The notes beneath the pieces were generated by a model, which was not told the origin of the DNA, did not search any database, and saw only the letters and a list, made by a program, of their open reading frames with translations. A DNA stretch of 64,000 nt from Lewinellaceae bacterium. Its GTDB lineage: Bacteria > Bacteroidota > Bacteroidia > Chitinophagales > Saprospiraceae. This document shows, piece after piece, positions 8,804-17,794 of the stretch; positions within the stretch are counted from its first letter, which is position 1; each line of letters opens with the position of its first letter. The position numbers were made by a program, and so were the translations under genes. The stretch spans positions 1 to 64,000 of the forward strand of contig JACJXW010000005.1 in the NCBI GenBank assembly GCA_020636405.1, written 5' to 3'.

Positions 8804-11800
8804 TCACCAGCCGATCCAGCCTCCGACAGTGCTAGCTGCCGAGCCGATCCCTTCTCCAACTGTTTCAAGCCCATCGACCACATCGCCTCCAATATCCAGG
8901 AAGAAATCAGCGATCATGCCGGCTAGCTCGTCGATCTGTCTGACGAGATCTTCAATTTCCCGCACCAGGGCACGAACGGCCTCCTCCGCTTCCCGTCCCA
9001 ATTTATTGACGAGGGCGGCGGCCTGTTTCAATCGATCTGCCACCCACTGCCTGGCTTCCGCTAACTTTCGGCCAACATATTCAATGGCCTCTTTTGCTTT
9101 ATCAGCAACATAGTCGGCAGCTTTGGCCACGGTATCCGCAATATCCTTGACGATCGCTTCCACCTCTGCTGCTACTTTTTTTCCTAATTCAAGGGCTGCC
9201 TCGCCAATCTCCACCACTTCATCCACAATATGCGCTACTGCTTTGCCTGCTGCCTCGGCAGCTCCGTCGAGCACCTCTTTGGCAGCAGCGGCCACTACTT
9301 CAGCTTTCTCACCGATCGCCTCTCCTATCTCAACCACTTCACCCACAATCACTTTCGCTCCTTCAATGGCTTTTTCCGCACTCTCCTTGGCGAATTCGTA
9401 GGCGTCCTCAGCGATTTCCCCTACTTTCTCTGCCGTCTCTGCGATGAATTCACCGATCGGCAACAGGAAATCCGCGAAAATGTCTTTCGCCAAGCCTTTG
9501 ATACGTTCCCAGATCGCTGCAGCCAGATCTTCCAGGCTCTCAAACTTGACTTTGAACTCCAATTCCGGCATATCCAGCCGGACGCCCTCAAACTCAAAGG
9601 AACCGTCCACGGCACAGTAGAAACTTTCGGAATCAACCACCAGGCGGATACTGGCTTCCAGGTCGGTATCGATATCGAATTCCGTCGCCGGCACACCTTG
9701 AATAATGGGCCCCAGCGTACCGTGCAAGTGAATGCCAAGATCGCCGTAGGCTTCAAATTTGCCATCATCCTTCCACCAATGGCAGCCCAGGTCTGCCCGG
9801 ATGCCATCACCCGCACCTATGCCAAAATCGAAGGAGAAGCCTTCGTCTGTCACCTCAGCGTGGATATCTGTTTGCAGGAAGCCGAAAAGCTCGGCATGCA
9901 GGTCGGCGTAGAGGAAGGGAGAACTTTGGGTGCTGAGTTGCAATACAGGGCCACCCGGTTCCAACCAATAGCCTGTAGTACTGGCTAGTTGACCGGATGG
10001 TTCCAGGTTGCTGATCGGTTCGCCATCTTTCGGCAATTCCCGAATTCCTTTACCATCCCCCCAGATCCGCAGCACACCCGGGATCTCCAGAGGCTCGGTT
10101 TCAAAATGCCCGGTAAATCCGGGAATACCCTGGGTAGAAAAGTTGAGCGAAGCAAATGCGTTCCAGCCCAAAAACTCAAGGCCTCCGCGAAAACCAACAC
10201 CGGGCATGGCGACATTACCGTCGGGTAAGTGAACGATATTATTCGCCCAGTGGAAGCGCACGCTTTCCATCTTGACATTGGAAACCACCGCTTCAATATG
10301 CTCAAGGGCTCCCTGTACTGCATCTATGCCGGAGTCTACTCCCCCGCTGAGGTCATCGAAGGGGCCGTCAACCACATCGCCAACTACTTCGTTGGCATCT
10401 TCCGCCAGCTGGAGAAAATAGTTGGCCCCGGTGAATGCTTCCGCCACCGTCATCAAATTCATTTCATCGATGGCAAACTCGAGGTATTTGGGATGGGCAG
10501 CGCCTTGAACCACTTCCAGTACTATGCCGGCCTTGCCCTCATAGCGTTCTCCCGGCGTAGAGGAGCAGATGTAGAAATAGCCCTGCATACCCAGGTTGAT
10601 CGCCGGCGGCTGGAAGGCTAAGCCCAGCAAAAGATGCATGGGTTTGTCAGGGGTAGCCTCAAAATGGATACCCGGCAACGAAGGAAGCGGTGGCAGGCTC
10701 AGGTCTTCCAGTTTCAAATGAGCACTCACACCCCGGGTGGAGACCGACATCCAACCGCCAACCTCCACCGATTCACCGAATAGCATCAGCTCTAATTGTC
10801 CACCCAAGCTAAAAGAGGTTTGCGATGCCTTTTTTTGGATTTCCAGCGTTGGGCGCAGCAAAGCCAGGCTATTACCACTACCGGCCTCCAACTCTAGCGT
10901 TTCCGGAATACTTATCCTGAAACCAACCCGGTCACCGAGGGCAACCTGCGCATCCAGTTCCTTGATCTTGATGAACTTGCTCAGGATCGGATGATGGCCA
11001 AAGCGTACCTTGAACCCTACCGCTACTCCTTTTGCAACCGACATCGTGCCGTGGCCAAATGGGCGAGCGACGGGTGGCGCCCCCTGAATCATATCGGAAG
11101 GCTGCCGGGCAGCCGGCGATAAGGCCGGCGGATGAAATTGGGTGCTATCGACGGTAGATACCAGAACGTGAGTTAGTTCAACCTGATCCAAAACGGTATC
11201 TACTGTTTTCAGTAAGTCTTTAACGATGCCGGCTTTACCGGTATCCAATGGAAGGCGATCAATCAGGGAGTCTTGCGTTTCTGATCCCTCCTTTCCGAAC
11301 ACAAAACCGGCTACTATCCCCCGTTTTGCTCCAGACTGATAAGTAACGAAAGCCTCTGTTCCACCACGATATTTTGAAAGAGCGGTAAAGGTGACGCTTC
11401 GCTGAGCCCCGCCATCACTATATTGGAACCCCAACTCCTTAAAAGTGAGCATGTCCTTAGCCGTACTGGGCATATAAGTATTCACTGCGGAGTACACTCC
11501 GTCACCACCTACCAGTTTTAATGCATCCTCAAGGCCAATGGCCGCATCTTCATTATCTCCCAGCCAACTCACTTTAACTTGTCGATCACGCGGAGCGGGT
11601 GCGCCCGGGGAGGAAGAGGCTCCGGAGCTTCTGGCGCCTTGTGCATACTCTGCTAAGAGGATGCCTCCTTCGAATGGACGACTCCAGGCCACGGCAAAGC
11701 TATTGCCGGGGCGCGCATAATTCATCGAAAAGTGAGATACTTGAAAGACCGTGTCTACGGCATCTGCTGCCGGGGTGGGTAAGGAGGGGAGGCTTAGATC

Positions 11801-13867
11801 AGTGACGAGTTGGGAGAGTGCGATCGTTTTACCCGCTTCTGGTGCGCTTAGGTCTAAGGTAAACACCTGGCTGGCCCGGGAGAAGAATACACTGGCGTCG
11901 ATGTTGTAGGTAGGGCCGCCTGCTGGCCCTTTTTCCAAACTCCATCGCATGGAAAGGCTCGCCGACCGGCCACGGCCACCAGGGTTGGCCTCCACCATTA
12001 TGGTCAGCAGTACCTTTGACTTACCTTCTACTACCGGCACGCCGCTCGGAACATCCCATTCCGTAAGGCAGTCGATGCGCAAGCCATTATTGCCGGTATC
12101 GAACTGTACACTGATCTCATTCAAGCTTAATTCTGGCACGTCTTCCGGGATCGCTACCCCCAGGGTTTTCGTTAAATGGTCCAACAGTGCGGTCAACGAC
12201 AATCCCTCGGCGCCCCAGGAAGCAGCGCCTGATAGCCGAAAACCCTGGCTATGGCGAATAGCAGCAAAACCAAGCTGGACCGGCCCCAATTCCAGTACTC
12301 CCCGGAAGCTTCCTTCCGTCTTGCCGCCGTCTGGCTTGGCCACGTCAAGTGTAAGCTGAGACAAGATGATCGCATCGGAGAACATCGGTACCCGCCCACT
12401 GAGCGAAACAGAGAACTCCGTCTCGCCACCAAGCCCTGGTTTATCACTCAGGCTGCGTGAAAGCCGGGCATCTGAGATCGAGAGTTCTTCAAGTTGCACC
12501 GGGAAGCTCTGCGGCAGAAGTTCGGCCAATAAGGTTCCAGCCTTTATGCCCTTCGGCTCGGCCAGGCTACCTTCCAGGTAATCCTTTGGGCGGTAGCTAA
12601 TGTCCCAGGCTTGTCCTAGAAACTTCGTGACACAAAAGAGCTCCAATTGAAGCACTGACTTGGGCTTGTAATCGATCTGGAAGCTCAGATCGATCTGCTC
12701 CAATTGGAAAATCCCCAGGACATCTAGTGTATAGGGCTTAGTGGAGCCACTACCTTCCGTACTCAGCGTGAAGGCCATCCAATTATCGGGCTCATAGGTG
12801 AGCTCAATTAGGCTCAGATAATCCGGGGAGGCTAAGGACAGGGTATTGAAAACCAAATCATTTTTCCCCTTGAGCAAAGCACTTAAGGCCGCCGCAACTT
12901 CATCTTTCTCATCCTTTTTTTGAAATTCTACCTGATCACCAGCTGAAAGCTTGAAGCGTGAGGTAAAATTTTCTTCTGATGAAGCTTCCAGAAATATGGT
13001 GGGTGCACCCTCCGGCAGTAGATCCAACATGTATTTAGTCCGTTCAAAATGAATAGCCCAAAGGGTGCTTGGAACCCGGATACCATAGTCAACTTCATTG
13101 AAGCTAGAGAATGCAGTTGGTGAAACGTCCGCACGCCACCTCCCTTCAATGTTTGGATCAATACCGCCAGGATAAAAGGATATCGAAACCCTATTTGGTG
13201 CTTTTGACATCAGGCCTTCCGCAAATGGAAAAGATGGATCATTTTCCTTGAGCGCTAGCCAAAAGGGAGTAGTACTACTACCCGCATCGCTGATGATGTG
13301 AAAACCATCCTTTAGTAAGTCACCAGTAACCTCAAATGTTAATTCTTTGCTTCCGTCAGAATCTAAATAATGCTGAGTAATACTCCTAGAGAAACCCGGT
13401 GGGATACCGTAGGAAATAATTGGTGTAGCATAGCTCATCGCGCATTGCTCAAGAAGCTCACTATCCTGTTGATTATGGATAAATAAATTTGAAAACAGAC
13501 GTCTTTCCACAGGAAAGATCATGAGTAAATACTCTAGTTTTCCATCAACAAAAGACAAGTTAATCTCGATTCGTCCGAGCCAATCGTCCTCTCCCCTTTT
13601 CCACCCCATCCTATATCCGTCGCCTTTTATTGTACATTGATATATAGTAGTTCCTTGGCCCTCTTTATCAACGGAATTGAATTCCAGGTGATTCATACTG
13701 AATTGCCTGGAAGCCCACTGATCTGTCATTTCTAACCAAAGGAGCTCAATCACATGCCCAGCGTCCTTAAGGCAAGGGATATCTTTATGAATTCTGATAT
13801 CAGCCCATTCGTCATTTCCATTCGGAAACCCAAATTGACTCTTGATATCGGCGTCAAATTTCCCCAT
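8804..13867 (-). CDS. giant beta-rich protein with amphipathic helical tail
   Basis: This 1687-residue protein starts MGKFDADIKSQFG and has no signal peptide. Residues 1-1430 are alternating beta strands with many short turns (EFSVSLSGRVPMFSDAIILS, YIDASVFFSR-like runs). This is the style of DUF6603-like giant bacterial proteins, but I am not sure of that link. From about 1430 to 1670 it becomes an alanine/glutamate/lysine-rich helix with 11-residue-like periodicity (EKAIEGAKVIVGEVVEIGEA, KAADYVADKAKEAIEYVGRK), like LEA or apolipoprotein-type helices that lie on membranes. It ends in glycine-rich STVGGWIGW. It begins 25 bp after the 497-residue gene, so the two are surely co-transcribed. Function unknown. 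Confidence 0.72.
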   Translation of the reverse strand: MGKFDADIKSQFGFPNGNDEWADIRIHKDIPCLKDAGHVIELLWLEMTDQWASRQFSMNHLEFNSVDKEGQGTTIYQCTIKGDGYRMGWKRGEDDWLGRIEINLSFVDGKLEYLLMIFPVERRLFSNLFIHNQQDSELLEQCAMSYATPIISYGIPPGFSRSITQHYLDSDGSKELTFEVTGDLLKDGFHIISDAGSSTTPFWLALKENDPSFPFAEGLMSKAPNRVSISFYPGGIDPNIEGRWRADVSPTAFSSFNEVDYGIRVPSTLWAIHFERTKYMLDLLPEGAPTIFLEASSEENFTSRFKLSAGDQVEFQKKDEKDEVAAALSALLKGKNDLVFNTLSLASPDYLSLIELTYEPDNWMAFTLSTEGSGSTKPYTLDVLGIFQLEQIDLSFQIDYKPKSVLQLELFCVTKFLGQAWDISYRPKDYLEGSLAEPKGIKAGTLLAELLPQSFPVQLEELSISDARLSRSLSDKPGLGGETEFSVSLSGRVPMFSDAIILSQLTLDVAKPDGGKTEGSFRGVLELGPVQLGFAAIRHSQGFRLSGAASWGAEGLSLTALLDHLTKTLGVAIPEDVPELSLNEISVQFDTGNNGLRIDCLTEWDVPSGVPVVEGKSKVLLTIMVEANPGGRGRSASLSMRWSLEKGPAGGPTYNIDASVFFSRASQVFTLDLSAPEAGKTIALSQLVTDLSLPSLPTPAADAVDTVFQVSHFSMNYARPGNSFAVAWSRPFEGGILLAEYAQGARSSGASSSPGAPAPRDRQVKVSWLGDNEDAAIGLEDALKLVGGDGVYSAVNTYMPSTAKDMLTFKELGFQYSDGGAQRSVTFTALSKYRGGTEAFVTYQSGAKRGIVAGFVFGKEGSETQDSLIDRLPLDTGKAGIVKDLLKTVDTVLDQVELTHVLVSTVDSTQFHPPALSPAARQPSDMIQGAPPVARPFGHGTMSVAKGVAVGFKVRFGHHPILSKFIKIKELDAQVALGDRVGFRISIPETLELEAGSGNSLALLRPTLEIQKKASQTSFSLGGQLELMLFGESVEVGGWMSVSTRGVSAHLKLEDLSLPPLPSLPGIHFEATPDKPMHLLLGLAFQPPAINLGMQGYFYICSSTPGERYEGKAGIVLEVVQGAAHPKYLEFAIDEMNLMTVAEAFTGANYFLQLAEDANEVVGDVVDGPFDDLSGGVDSGIDAVQGALEHIEAVVSNVKMESVRFHWANNIVHLPDGNVAMPGVGFRGGLEFLGWNAFASLNFSTQGIPGFTGHFETEPLEIPGVLRIWGDGKGIRELPKDGEPISNLEPSGQLASTTGYWLEPGGPVLQLSTQSSPFLYADLHAELFGFLQTDIHAEVTDEGFSFDFGIGAGDGIRADLGCHWWKDDGKFEAYGDLGIHLHGTLGPIIQGVPATEFDIDTDLEASIRLVVDSESFYCAVDGSFEFEGVRLDMPELEFKVKFESLEDLAAAIWERIKGLAKDIFADFLLPIGEFIAETAEKVGEIAEDAYEFAKESAEKAIEGAKVIVGEVVEIGEAIGEKAEVVAAAAKEVLDGAAEAAGKAVAHIVDEVVEIGEAALELGKKVAAEVEAIVKDIADTVAKAADYVADKAKEAIEYVGRKLAEARQWVADRLKQAAALVNKLGREAEEAVRALVREIEDLVRQIDELAGMIADFFLDIGGDVVDGLETVGEGIGSAASTVGGWIGW

Positions 13868-13892
13868 TGTTCTTACAGCATTAATTCGTTAA

Positions 13893-15386
13893 TTAATCGA
13901 GATCCACGATGGTCAGGTCATCTGCTTCATAACTCCAGTACAATCCTCCGCCACCGGTCACGGCCTGGGAGGTATCCCAGGCTTGCGGAGGTGTCTCTGC
14001 GGCACGATCAGGGTTGTCTTTTTTGGCCAGCCCCAGCCATTCGACGAACTTCTTGAACAGGTCGGTGACACCACTCTTTATCCGGCCCTTCGCAACGCGC
14101 AGGAAGTACTTGACTTTTTGGATTTTGCCCTGTGGAGGAGCCATGTAGAGCACTTCACTGTTCTTCTTCAAGACGTAGGGCATATCGAACAAGAGGCTAT
14201 TCGACTCTTCGAGCACATCATTTATCTTCTTGATCGCGGGCCGCCAAATGACCGGAAAATCTTTAACCTTGCTGTAGCCGGGATTAAACCCACCAAGTGC
14301 ATCAGCCAGCCAGCGGTTGTCCTTCTTCTTTTCCAATTCTTCAACTAAGGGGGTAAGTGCCTCGGAAGCAACACTCAATACCTGCCATCCTGGCGGGAGG
14401 ACCCCCAATAGCGTCAATGCATCCGTTTGGGGGTAATGCGGGATCATTAATCTCAGGATCGGATGGACCTCCAGGTCTTCAGGCCGTAGATCGCCATCCC
14501 GTTTGAGTCGCCTGTTGAGCTCGATTCGCTGTTTTTCCTGCTCGATGGCATGAAAAACCTTATAGATGATCTTAGCCGCGGAAGCCCCCGCGCTGATCAC
14601 TGTACCTGCTACCGGGACCAAATTGGCAGCCAATTTGGTTGTTGCCGCAGCTAGCTCTACGGTATTCATCTTCAGGGATTGGATCCTGAATTCTTCGGCG
14701 CCCAGCCACGTCTGCTTTTGCAGGACATACAGCCTTTGCTTCAATTGATTTTCAACCTTGTGCAATTTGTACATTCCCCAAACCTCCAGCAATGTATAGC
14801 CACAGGTTTTGAGCAGGCTCGTAGCCAGGCCGGCTATTGGGAGAGCATCCACCACTTCTGTTACTGTATCTATACCAATGTCCTCGACTAGATCGCCAAT
14901 TCCACTGATCTCCTTTGCGACCTCTGCGGCCGGTATTTCCTTGATCTCTTCTTCACTTGAGCTGGCTATTTTGATAATGCTCTTCTTGATTTTAGCCGTG
15001 GCCTTACGCATGGCTGCCCTTTGTTCGGCCATACTTGAATTGTAATCTTCATTCTTCCTGTATTCGACCGAACAATCTTCCAGGTTGTCGTTAAGCCAAA
15101 CCATAAAACGGCCTTCTTCTCCCGAATAGTCCAGTGACTTCCACATCAATACCCGCAATGCGAAAACGGGATCCAGATTGAGCGGCGGAGGGGGCGGGGG
15201 TGATGGTGATAGTGATTGACTTGTCGTCAATTCCGTACTCGGAGGAGTATCGGGCCGAGACGGAGCAGCAGCTTGTCTCGCCCGTCTAGCGGGCTTAACC
15301 AACAATGGTGGAGGAACGCCCATTGAAGAGGCTTGGGTTTCAGGCATCGACTTAGATACTTTTTTAGAGAAACTAGGGGCTAACAA
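13893..15386 (-). CDS. helical protein with Pro-rich N-terminus, possible membrane activity
   Basis: This 497-residue protein is first in the leftward operon of U2. Residues about 25-70 are Pro/Ser-rich and disordered, with a run of prolines (SPPPPPPL). Residues about 110-330 are helical with hydrophobic stretches (VVDALPIAGLATSLLKTCGY about 182-201; LAANLVPVAGTVISAGASAA about 256-275). These could insert in a membrane but carry charged flanks, as in some pore-forming proteins. The C-terminus (VTGGGGLYWSYEADDLTIVD) is beta-like. There is no signal peptide. Family unknown. The TVTEVVDALPIAGLATSLLK style resembles helper proteins beside phage-tail-like toxins, but that is only an impression. 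Confidence 0.7.
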   Translation of the reverse strand: MLAPSFSKKVSKSMPETQASSMGVPPPLLVKPARRARQAAAPSRPDTPPSTELTTSQSLSPSPPPPPPLNLDPVFALRVLMWKSLDYSGEEGRFMVWLNDNLEDCSVEYRKNEDYNSSMAEQRAAMRKATAKIKKSIIKIASSSEEEIKEIPAAEVAKEISGIGDLVEDIGIDTVTEVVDALPIAGLATSLLKTCGYTLLEVWGMYKLHKVENQLKQRLYVLQKQTWLGAEEFRIQSLKMNTVELAAATTKLAANLVPVAGTVISAGASAAKIIYKVFHAIEQEKQRIELNRRLKRDGDLRPEDLEVHPILRLMIPHYPQTDALTLLGVLPPGWQVLSVASEALTPLVEELEKKKDNRWLADALGGFNPGYSKVKDFPVIWRPAIKKINDVLEESNSLLFDMPYVLKKNSEVLYMAPPQGKIQKVKYFLRVAKGRIKSGVTDLFKKFVEWLGLAKKDNPDRAAETPPQAWDTSQAVTGGGGLYWSYEADDLTIVDLD

Positions 15387-15626
15387 AATAGAGCCCTTTT
15401 CCCTCTCAGCCTAATTAAATGCTGTTTTTTTTATATAAGGCCAGAATATATGTCAGGATTACCTAGATAAAAAGCATTGCATTTTTAGCCATTGTATTTC
15501 TTATTCATTGATAATCATTGCTATTGCAAAAAAGACTTCGGGGCCAGAAACGCCATACCCAAACACCTCCTCCGGCCGGCGCTTTTCAAAGTCCGAAAAG
15601 CACCCATGGGATCTGTGTAACTTTAT

Positions 15627-15648
15627 TTTTCCAAAACATTTTCCAAAA
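15627..15648 (+). repeat. left-arm pair TTTTCCAAAA of U2 (class A)
   Basis: TTTTCCAAAA at 15627 and 15639 are 12 bp apart; the first starts 78 bp before core 3. Class A arms also end U4 and U5. Otherwise the gene-free stretch 15387-15704 holds only the operon's promoter region and this arm. Confidence 0.75.
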
Positions 15649-15704
15649 GCCCAATTAGCCTGCGTAAACCAAAGGTTACCAAGGGCTTACACCCCACCTT
15701 TCTG

Positions 15705-15722
15705 AGCCCCATCCGGACCGCA
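15705..15722 (+). other. attachment-site core 3
   Basis: AGCCCCATCCGGACCGCA differs from core 1 at two bases, both in the part matching the T-stem. Junction of U2 and U3. Confidence 0.8.
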
Positions 15723-15738
15723 GGAAAACACAAATCAT

Positions 15739-15766
15739 TGTAAGTCAATTACTTACAGGGTTTTTT
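15739..15766 (+). terminator. hairpin terminator after core 3
   Basis: The 7-bp stem TGTAAGT/ACTTACA with loop CAATT is followed by GGG and a T-run. It is a decayed copy of the core 1 terminator: the outer CCC side has changed, so the lower stem no longer pairs. Confidence 0.7.
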
Positions 15767-15806
15767 ATTTTAAATTGTTTTGCGCAACTTTCTGGGTATG
15801 AGCATT

Positions 15807-15850
15807 AAACATATTTTTGGGTAGAAATTTTTTCACGGATTTTTCACGGA
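15807..15850 (+). repeat. right-arm motifs of U3
   Basis: AAACATATTTTTGGGTAG (15807-15824) is followed by TTTCACGGA at 15831 and 15842, 11 bp apart. Position relative to the core matches U1, U4 and U6. Confidence 0.65.
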
Positions 15851-15951
15851 TTTCTTCTGCCTTCAACTGCCTGCATACTTACGCTACGCGTTCCCTACCA
15901 TCAAACCTGCCATTCCTACCCGATGCATTTGCCCCTATCTACTTTTCTCCC

Positions 15952-15998
15952 GGAACTTGGCAGATACTCAAAATGTTCTTAACTTGAATCAAACTAGC
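15952..15998 (+). promoter_or_regulatory. conserved 47-bp element before the U3 TA genes
   Basis: From GGAACTTGGCAGATA through ATGTTCTTAACTTGAATCAA to ACTAGC, this stretch is nearly identical to 19520-19566 before the U6 TA genes, although the proteins downstream are unrelated. It ends about 10 bp before the start codon. It probably holds promoter and leader; TTAACTTG resembles a Bacteroidota -7 box (TAnnTTTG). Confidence 0.6.
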
Positions 15999-16008
15999 CG
16001 AACGCATC

Positions 16009-16266
16009 ATGAATACAGGAGCGGAAAAATTGTACATCATCGAGCAGATCATCAAAGTAAAGGACGAGGAATTGATCCATGCCATCAAAAACCTGTTGGA
16101 TTTCGGGATGAAATATCAGCGGGAGGCGGCTTCTGAAGATTTTTGGGAAGATTTGAGCGTACAACAGAAAGAAAGGATCGAGGCCGCCATTCAGGCACTG
16201 GATGCCGGCCAAGGCACCCCCCATGAGGAAGTGATGTCAACTTTTAGAAAGAGGCTACAGCAATGA
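16009..16266 (+). CDS. antitoxin of ParE/RelE-type module
   Basis: This 85-residue protein precedes a RelE/ParE-type toxin and overlaps it by 4 bp. The C-terminal GQGTPHEEVMSTFRKRL (about 66-82) is the typical tail of small addiction-module antitoxins that pair with RelE/ParE toxins (their TPHEEVM motif). The N-terminus is a helix-rich region likely to dimerise or bind DNA. As the first gene after the conserved 47-bp element it probably represses its own operon together with the toxin. Confidence 0.82.
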   Translation: MNTGAEKLYIIEQIIKVKDEELIHAIKNLLDFGMKYQREAASEDFWEDLSVQQKERIEAAIQALDAGQGTPHEEVMSTFRKRLQQ

Positions 16267-16565
16267 GCTTTCCTGTCATCTGGGCGCCCTCCGCAAAAGA
16301 GGACTATGCTGCGCTGCTGGAATATGTCGAAAAACACTTTGGATTGGATGCTGCTCTGGAACTCCTGGACACTACAGAAAAACTGCTCGAGGAAATAACA
16401 GTTTTCCCAGGAATGTTTCCCGCCTCAAAAAAAAGAAAGGACATCCGAAAAGCGGTTGTCAGTAAGCAAACTTCTCTTTTTTACCGGATTTCCCAGGATC
16501 AGGTCCAGATTCTGCATGTTTGGGATAACAGACAAGATCCGGAAAACCTCGAATACCTATTCTGA
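16263..16565 (+). CDS. RelE/ParE-superfamily toxin
   Basis: This 100-residue protein has the ParE/RelE fold pattern: an N-terminal strand VIWAPSAKEDYAALLEYVEK, two helices, then strands ending in SLFYRISQDQVQILHVWDNR (about 71-90) and a short acidic tail. ParE toxins poison gyrase and RelE toxins cut mRNA. The sequence does not decide, though the VWDNRQDP end is more ParE-like. It overlaps its antitoxin by 4 bp. Confidence 0.86.
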   Translation: MSFPVIWAPSAKEDYAALLEYVEKHFGLDAALELLDTTEKLLEEITVFPGMFPASKKRKDIRKAVVSKQTSLFYRISQDQVQILHVWDNRQDPENLEYLF

Positions 16566-16637
16566 ATTTCTCTCCTGCCTCATCTATTTGTTGGCAATAG
16601 CTTATGTGAGCAATGATGTAGTCGGCCTCGTCATTTT

Positions 16638-16655
16638 TTGTACGATTTGTTGTAC
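16638..16655 (+). repeat. left-arm pair TTGTAC of U3 (class B)
   Basis: TTGTAC at 16638 and 16650, 12 bp apart and 78 bp before core 4. The flanking bases from GTCATTTTTT to TTGTACAAT are the same as in U1. Confidence 0.75.
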
Positions 16656-16715
16656 AATCTTCTATTTCTCTAGCTCAAACCATTGATTATCAAATTGATA
16701 AACTCCTGCCCTCCC

Positions 16716-16733
16716 AGTCCCATCCGGACCGCA
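16716..16733 (+). other. attachment-site core 4
   Basis: AGTCCCATCCGGACCGCA has one change from core 1. Junction of U3 and U4. Confidence 0.82.
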
Positions 16734-16742
16734 ATAAATCAC

Positions 16743-16779
16743 AAAACCCTGTAAGTCAATTACTTACAGGGTTTTTTTA
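16743..16779 (+). terminator. hairpin terminator after core 4
   Basis: A perfect 14-bp stem (16743-16756 with 16762-16775), loop CAATT, then a T-run. Same family as the core 1 terminator. Confidence 0.85.
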
Positions 16780-16818
16780 TTGCAATTTGTTTTACGCAAC
16801 TAGCTGATAATCAGACTT

Positions 16819-16860
16819 AAACATATTTTGGGGTAGTCCATTTTTTACAATGCTTTTACA
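16819..16860 (+). repeat. right-arm motifs of U4
   Basis: AAACATATTTTGGGGTAG (16819-16836) is followed by TTTACA at 16844 and 16855, 11 bp apart. Spacing from the core is the same as in U1, U3 and U6. Confidence 0.6.
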
Positions 16861-16935
16861 GCCTCCATCAAGTGTATCCACCTGATATTTCATAGCGATG
16901 TTTACAGCCTACACCTGGGAATTTTCTTTCACGCT

Positions 16936-17337
16936 TCAAGGAGTACGTAAGGAAGAAAATGGATCAATTACATTTACTCCTGGCACATTTGAAAAATCGG
17001 AAACATTTCGAGTAAGAAGGGTGAGGCCATGTACAAGGGCAGTGGCAGCAATAATAGCATCAGGAAGTTTAATACGGACGGTTTTACGGATTTCGATAGT
17101 CTTTTCAACAACAGCATTTGACAGATCTAAAACAACAGCATCATCCATGAAGCTCTGGCATTCATCTGCCTCTTTTTGAGTGGGCGGGTTCCAACCGAGA
17201 ATTTCTATTTTGGAAATAACAGATACATGAGCAGGCTGCTTGGCTGCCTCAAGAATAACCTTAGAATTTTTCGGGCTTAACGTCCCGTTGATCAGATAAA
17301 TGATGACATTCGAATCTAAGAGATAGGCCGCTCCCAT
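16936..17337 (-). CDS. vapC: PIN-domain toxin (VapC-type)
   Basis: This 133-residue PIN-domain ribonuclease starts AAYLLDSNVIIYLING with D8, and has E45 (ISKIEILGW), D93 (KLPDAIIAATAL) and N111/D114 (LLTRNVSDF), the usual metal-binding layout. VapC toxins cut specific RNAs, often initiator tRNA or rRNA. It overlaps the upstream antitoxin gene by 22 bp, more than the usual few bases, so the two are tightly coupled. Confidence 0.88.
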   Translation of the reverse strand: MGAAYLLDSNVIIYLINGTLSPKNSKVILEAAKQPAHVSVISKIEILGWNPPTQKEADECQSFMDDAVVLDLSNAVVEKTIEIRKTVRIKLPDAIIAATALVHGLTLLTRNVSDFSNVPGVNVIDPFSSLRTP

Positions 17338-17543
17338 TCATCGCGAGTTTTGTTGAGATATGTTTCGAATGCAGAGACGTCAATTGATGGAAGAACTCCT
17401 ATGTGTTTTGAAAGAGGCGGTTTCTGATGCTGTTCAGGGGTTATGGTTTCAGATGTTTGAATGATAGTTATGCCAAGCCGCTTTAGAAGCGGTAGCAATA
17501 TTTCAAGGTCGGAAAGATCCTTAAGTTCCAATACAAGTTTCAT
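17316..17543 (-). CDS. VapC-associated antitoxin
   Basis: This 75-residue protein sits upstream of the PIN toxin and overlaps it. KLVLELKDLSDLEILLPLLK is strand-then-helix, and the middle ITPEQHQKPPLSKHIGVLPS is a flexible linker before a C-terminal toxin-binding tail (VSAFETYLNKTRDEWERPIS). I do not see a clear AbrB or ribbon-helix-helix DNA-binding motif. The call as antitoxin rests on size, position and tail. Confidence 0.75.
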   Translation of the reverse strand: MKLVLELKDLSDLEILLPLLKRLGITIIQTSETITPEQHQKPPLSKHIGVLPSIDVSAFETYLNKTRDEWERPIS

Positions 17544-17716
17544 GAGCTATATTTTTATCTTTTCATGCCCGATTGATACAAAAGTAATGAGCTTTGACCA
17601 GAAAAAGTTCCTTTTTGCCTTTTTACAGGACTTTACCATTGCCGAGTACTCAGAGTTCATCCAAGAGAAAGGCTGGATAGGTTTTCTCAAGTAGAGAAAG
17701 CAGGCCTTGCCGACTT

Positions 17717-17738
17717 TTTTCCAAAACTTTTTCCAAAA
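17717..17738 (+). repeat. left-arm pair TTTTCCAAAA of U4 (class A)
   Basis: TTTTCCAAAA at 17717 and 17729, 12 bp apart and 78 bp before core 5. Confidence 0.75.
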
Positions 17739-17794
17739 GCCCAACCTGCCCACGCAAACCAAAGAAATTCAAGGAGTTACACCCTTCACTTCTG

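Larger units (their letters stand above)
2781..15704 (+). mobile_element. integrated unit U2 (giant-gene cargo)
   Basis: At 12.9 kb this is the only large unit of the array. It starts with core 2 and a GAAGCTCAGC...GCTGGGC terminator, and ends with the class A arm (TTTTCCAAAA twice) 78 bp before core 3. Its three genes run leftward as one probable operon. No integrase is visible. Confidence 0.68.
15705..16715 (+). mobile_element. integrated unit U3 (ParE/RelE-type TA cargo)
   Basis: At 1011 bp this is the smallest unit: core, terminator, right arm, a conserved 47-bp pre-gene element, one antitoxin/toxin pair, class B left arm. There is no room for an integrase, so it behaves like a cassette. 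Confidence 0.75.
16716..17794 (+). mobile_element. integrated unit U4 (VapBC-type cargo, mixed ends)
   Basis: This 1079-bp unit has cargo on the minus strand. Its start is the GTAAGTC-terminator type shared with U1, U3 and U6, but its end is the class A TTTTCCAAAA arm shared with U2 and U5. It may be a recombinant between two unit classes. Confidence 0.72.
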
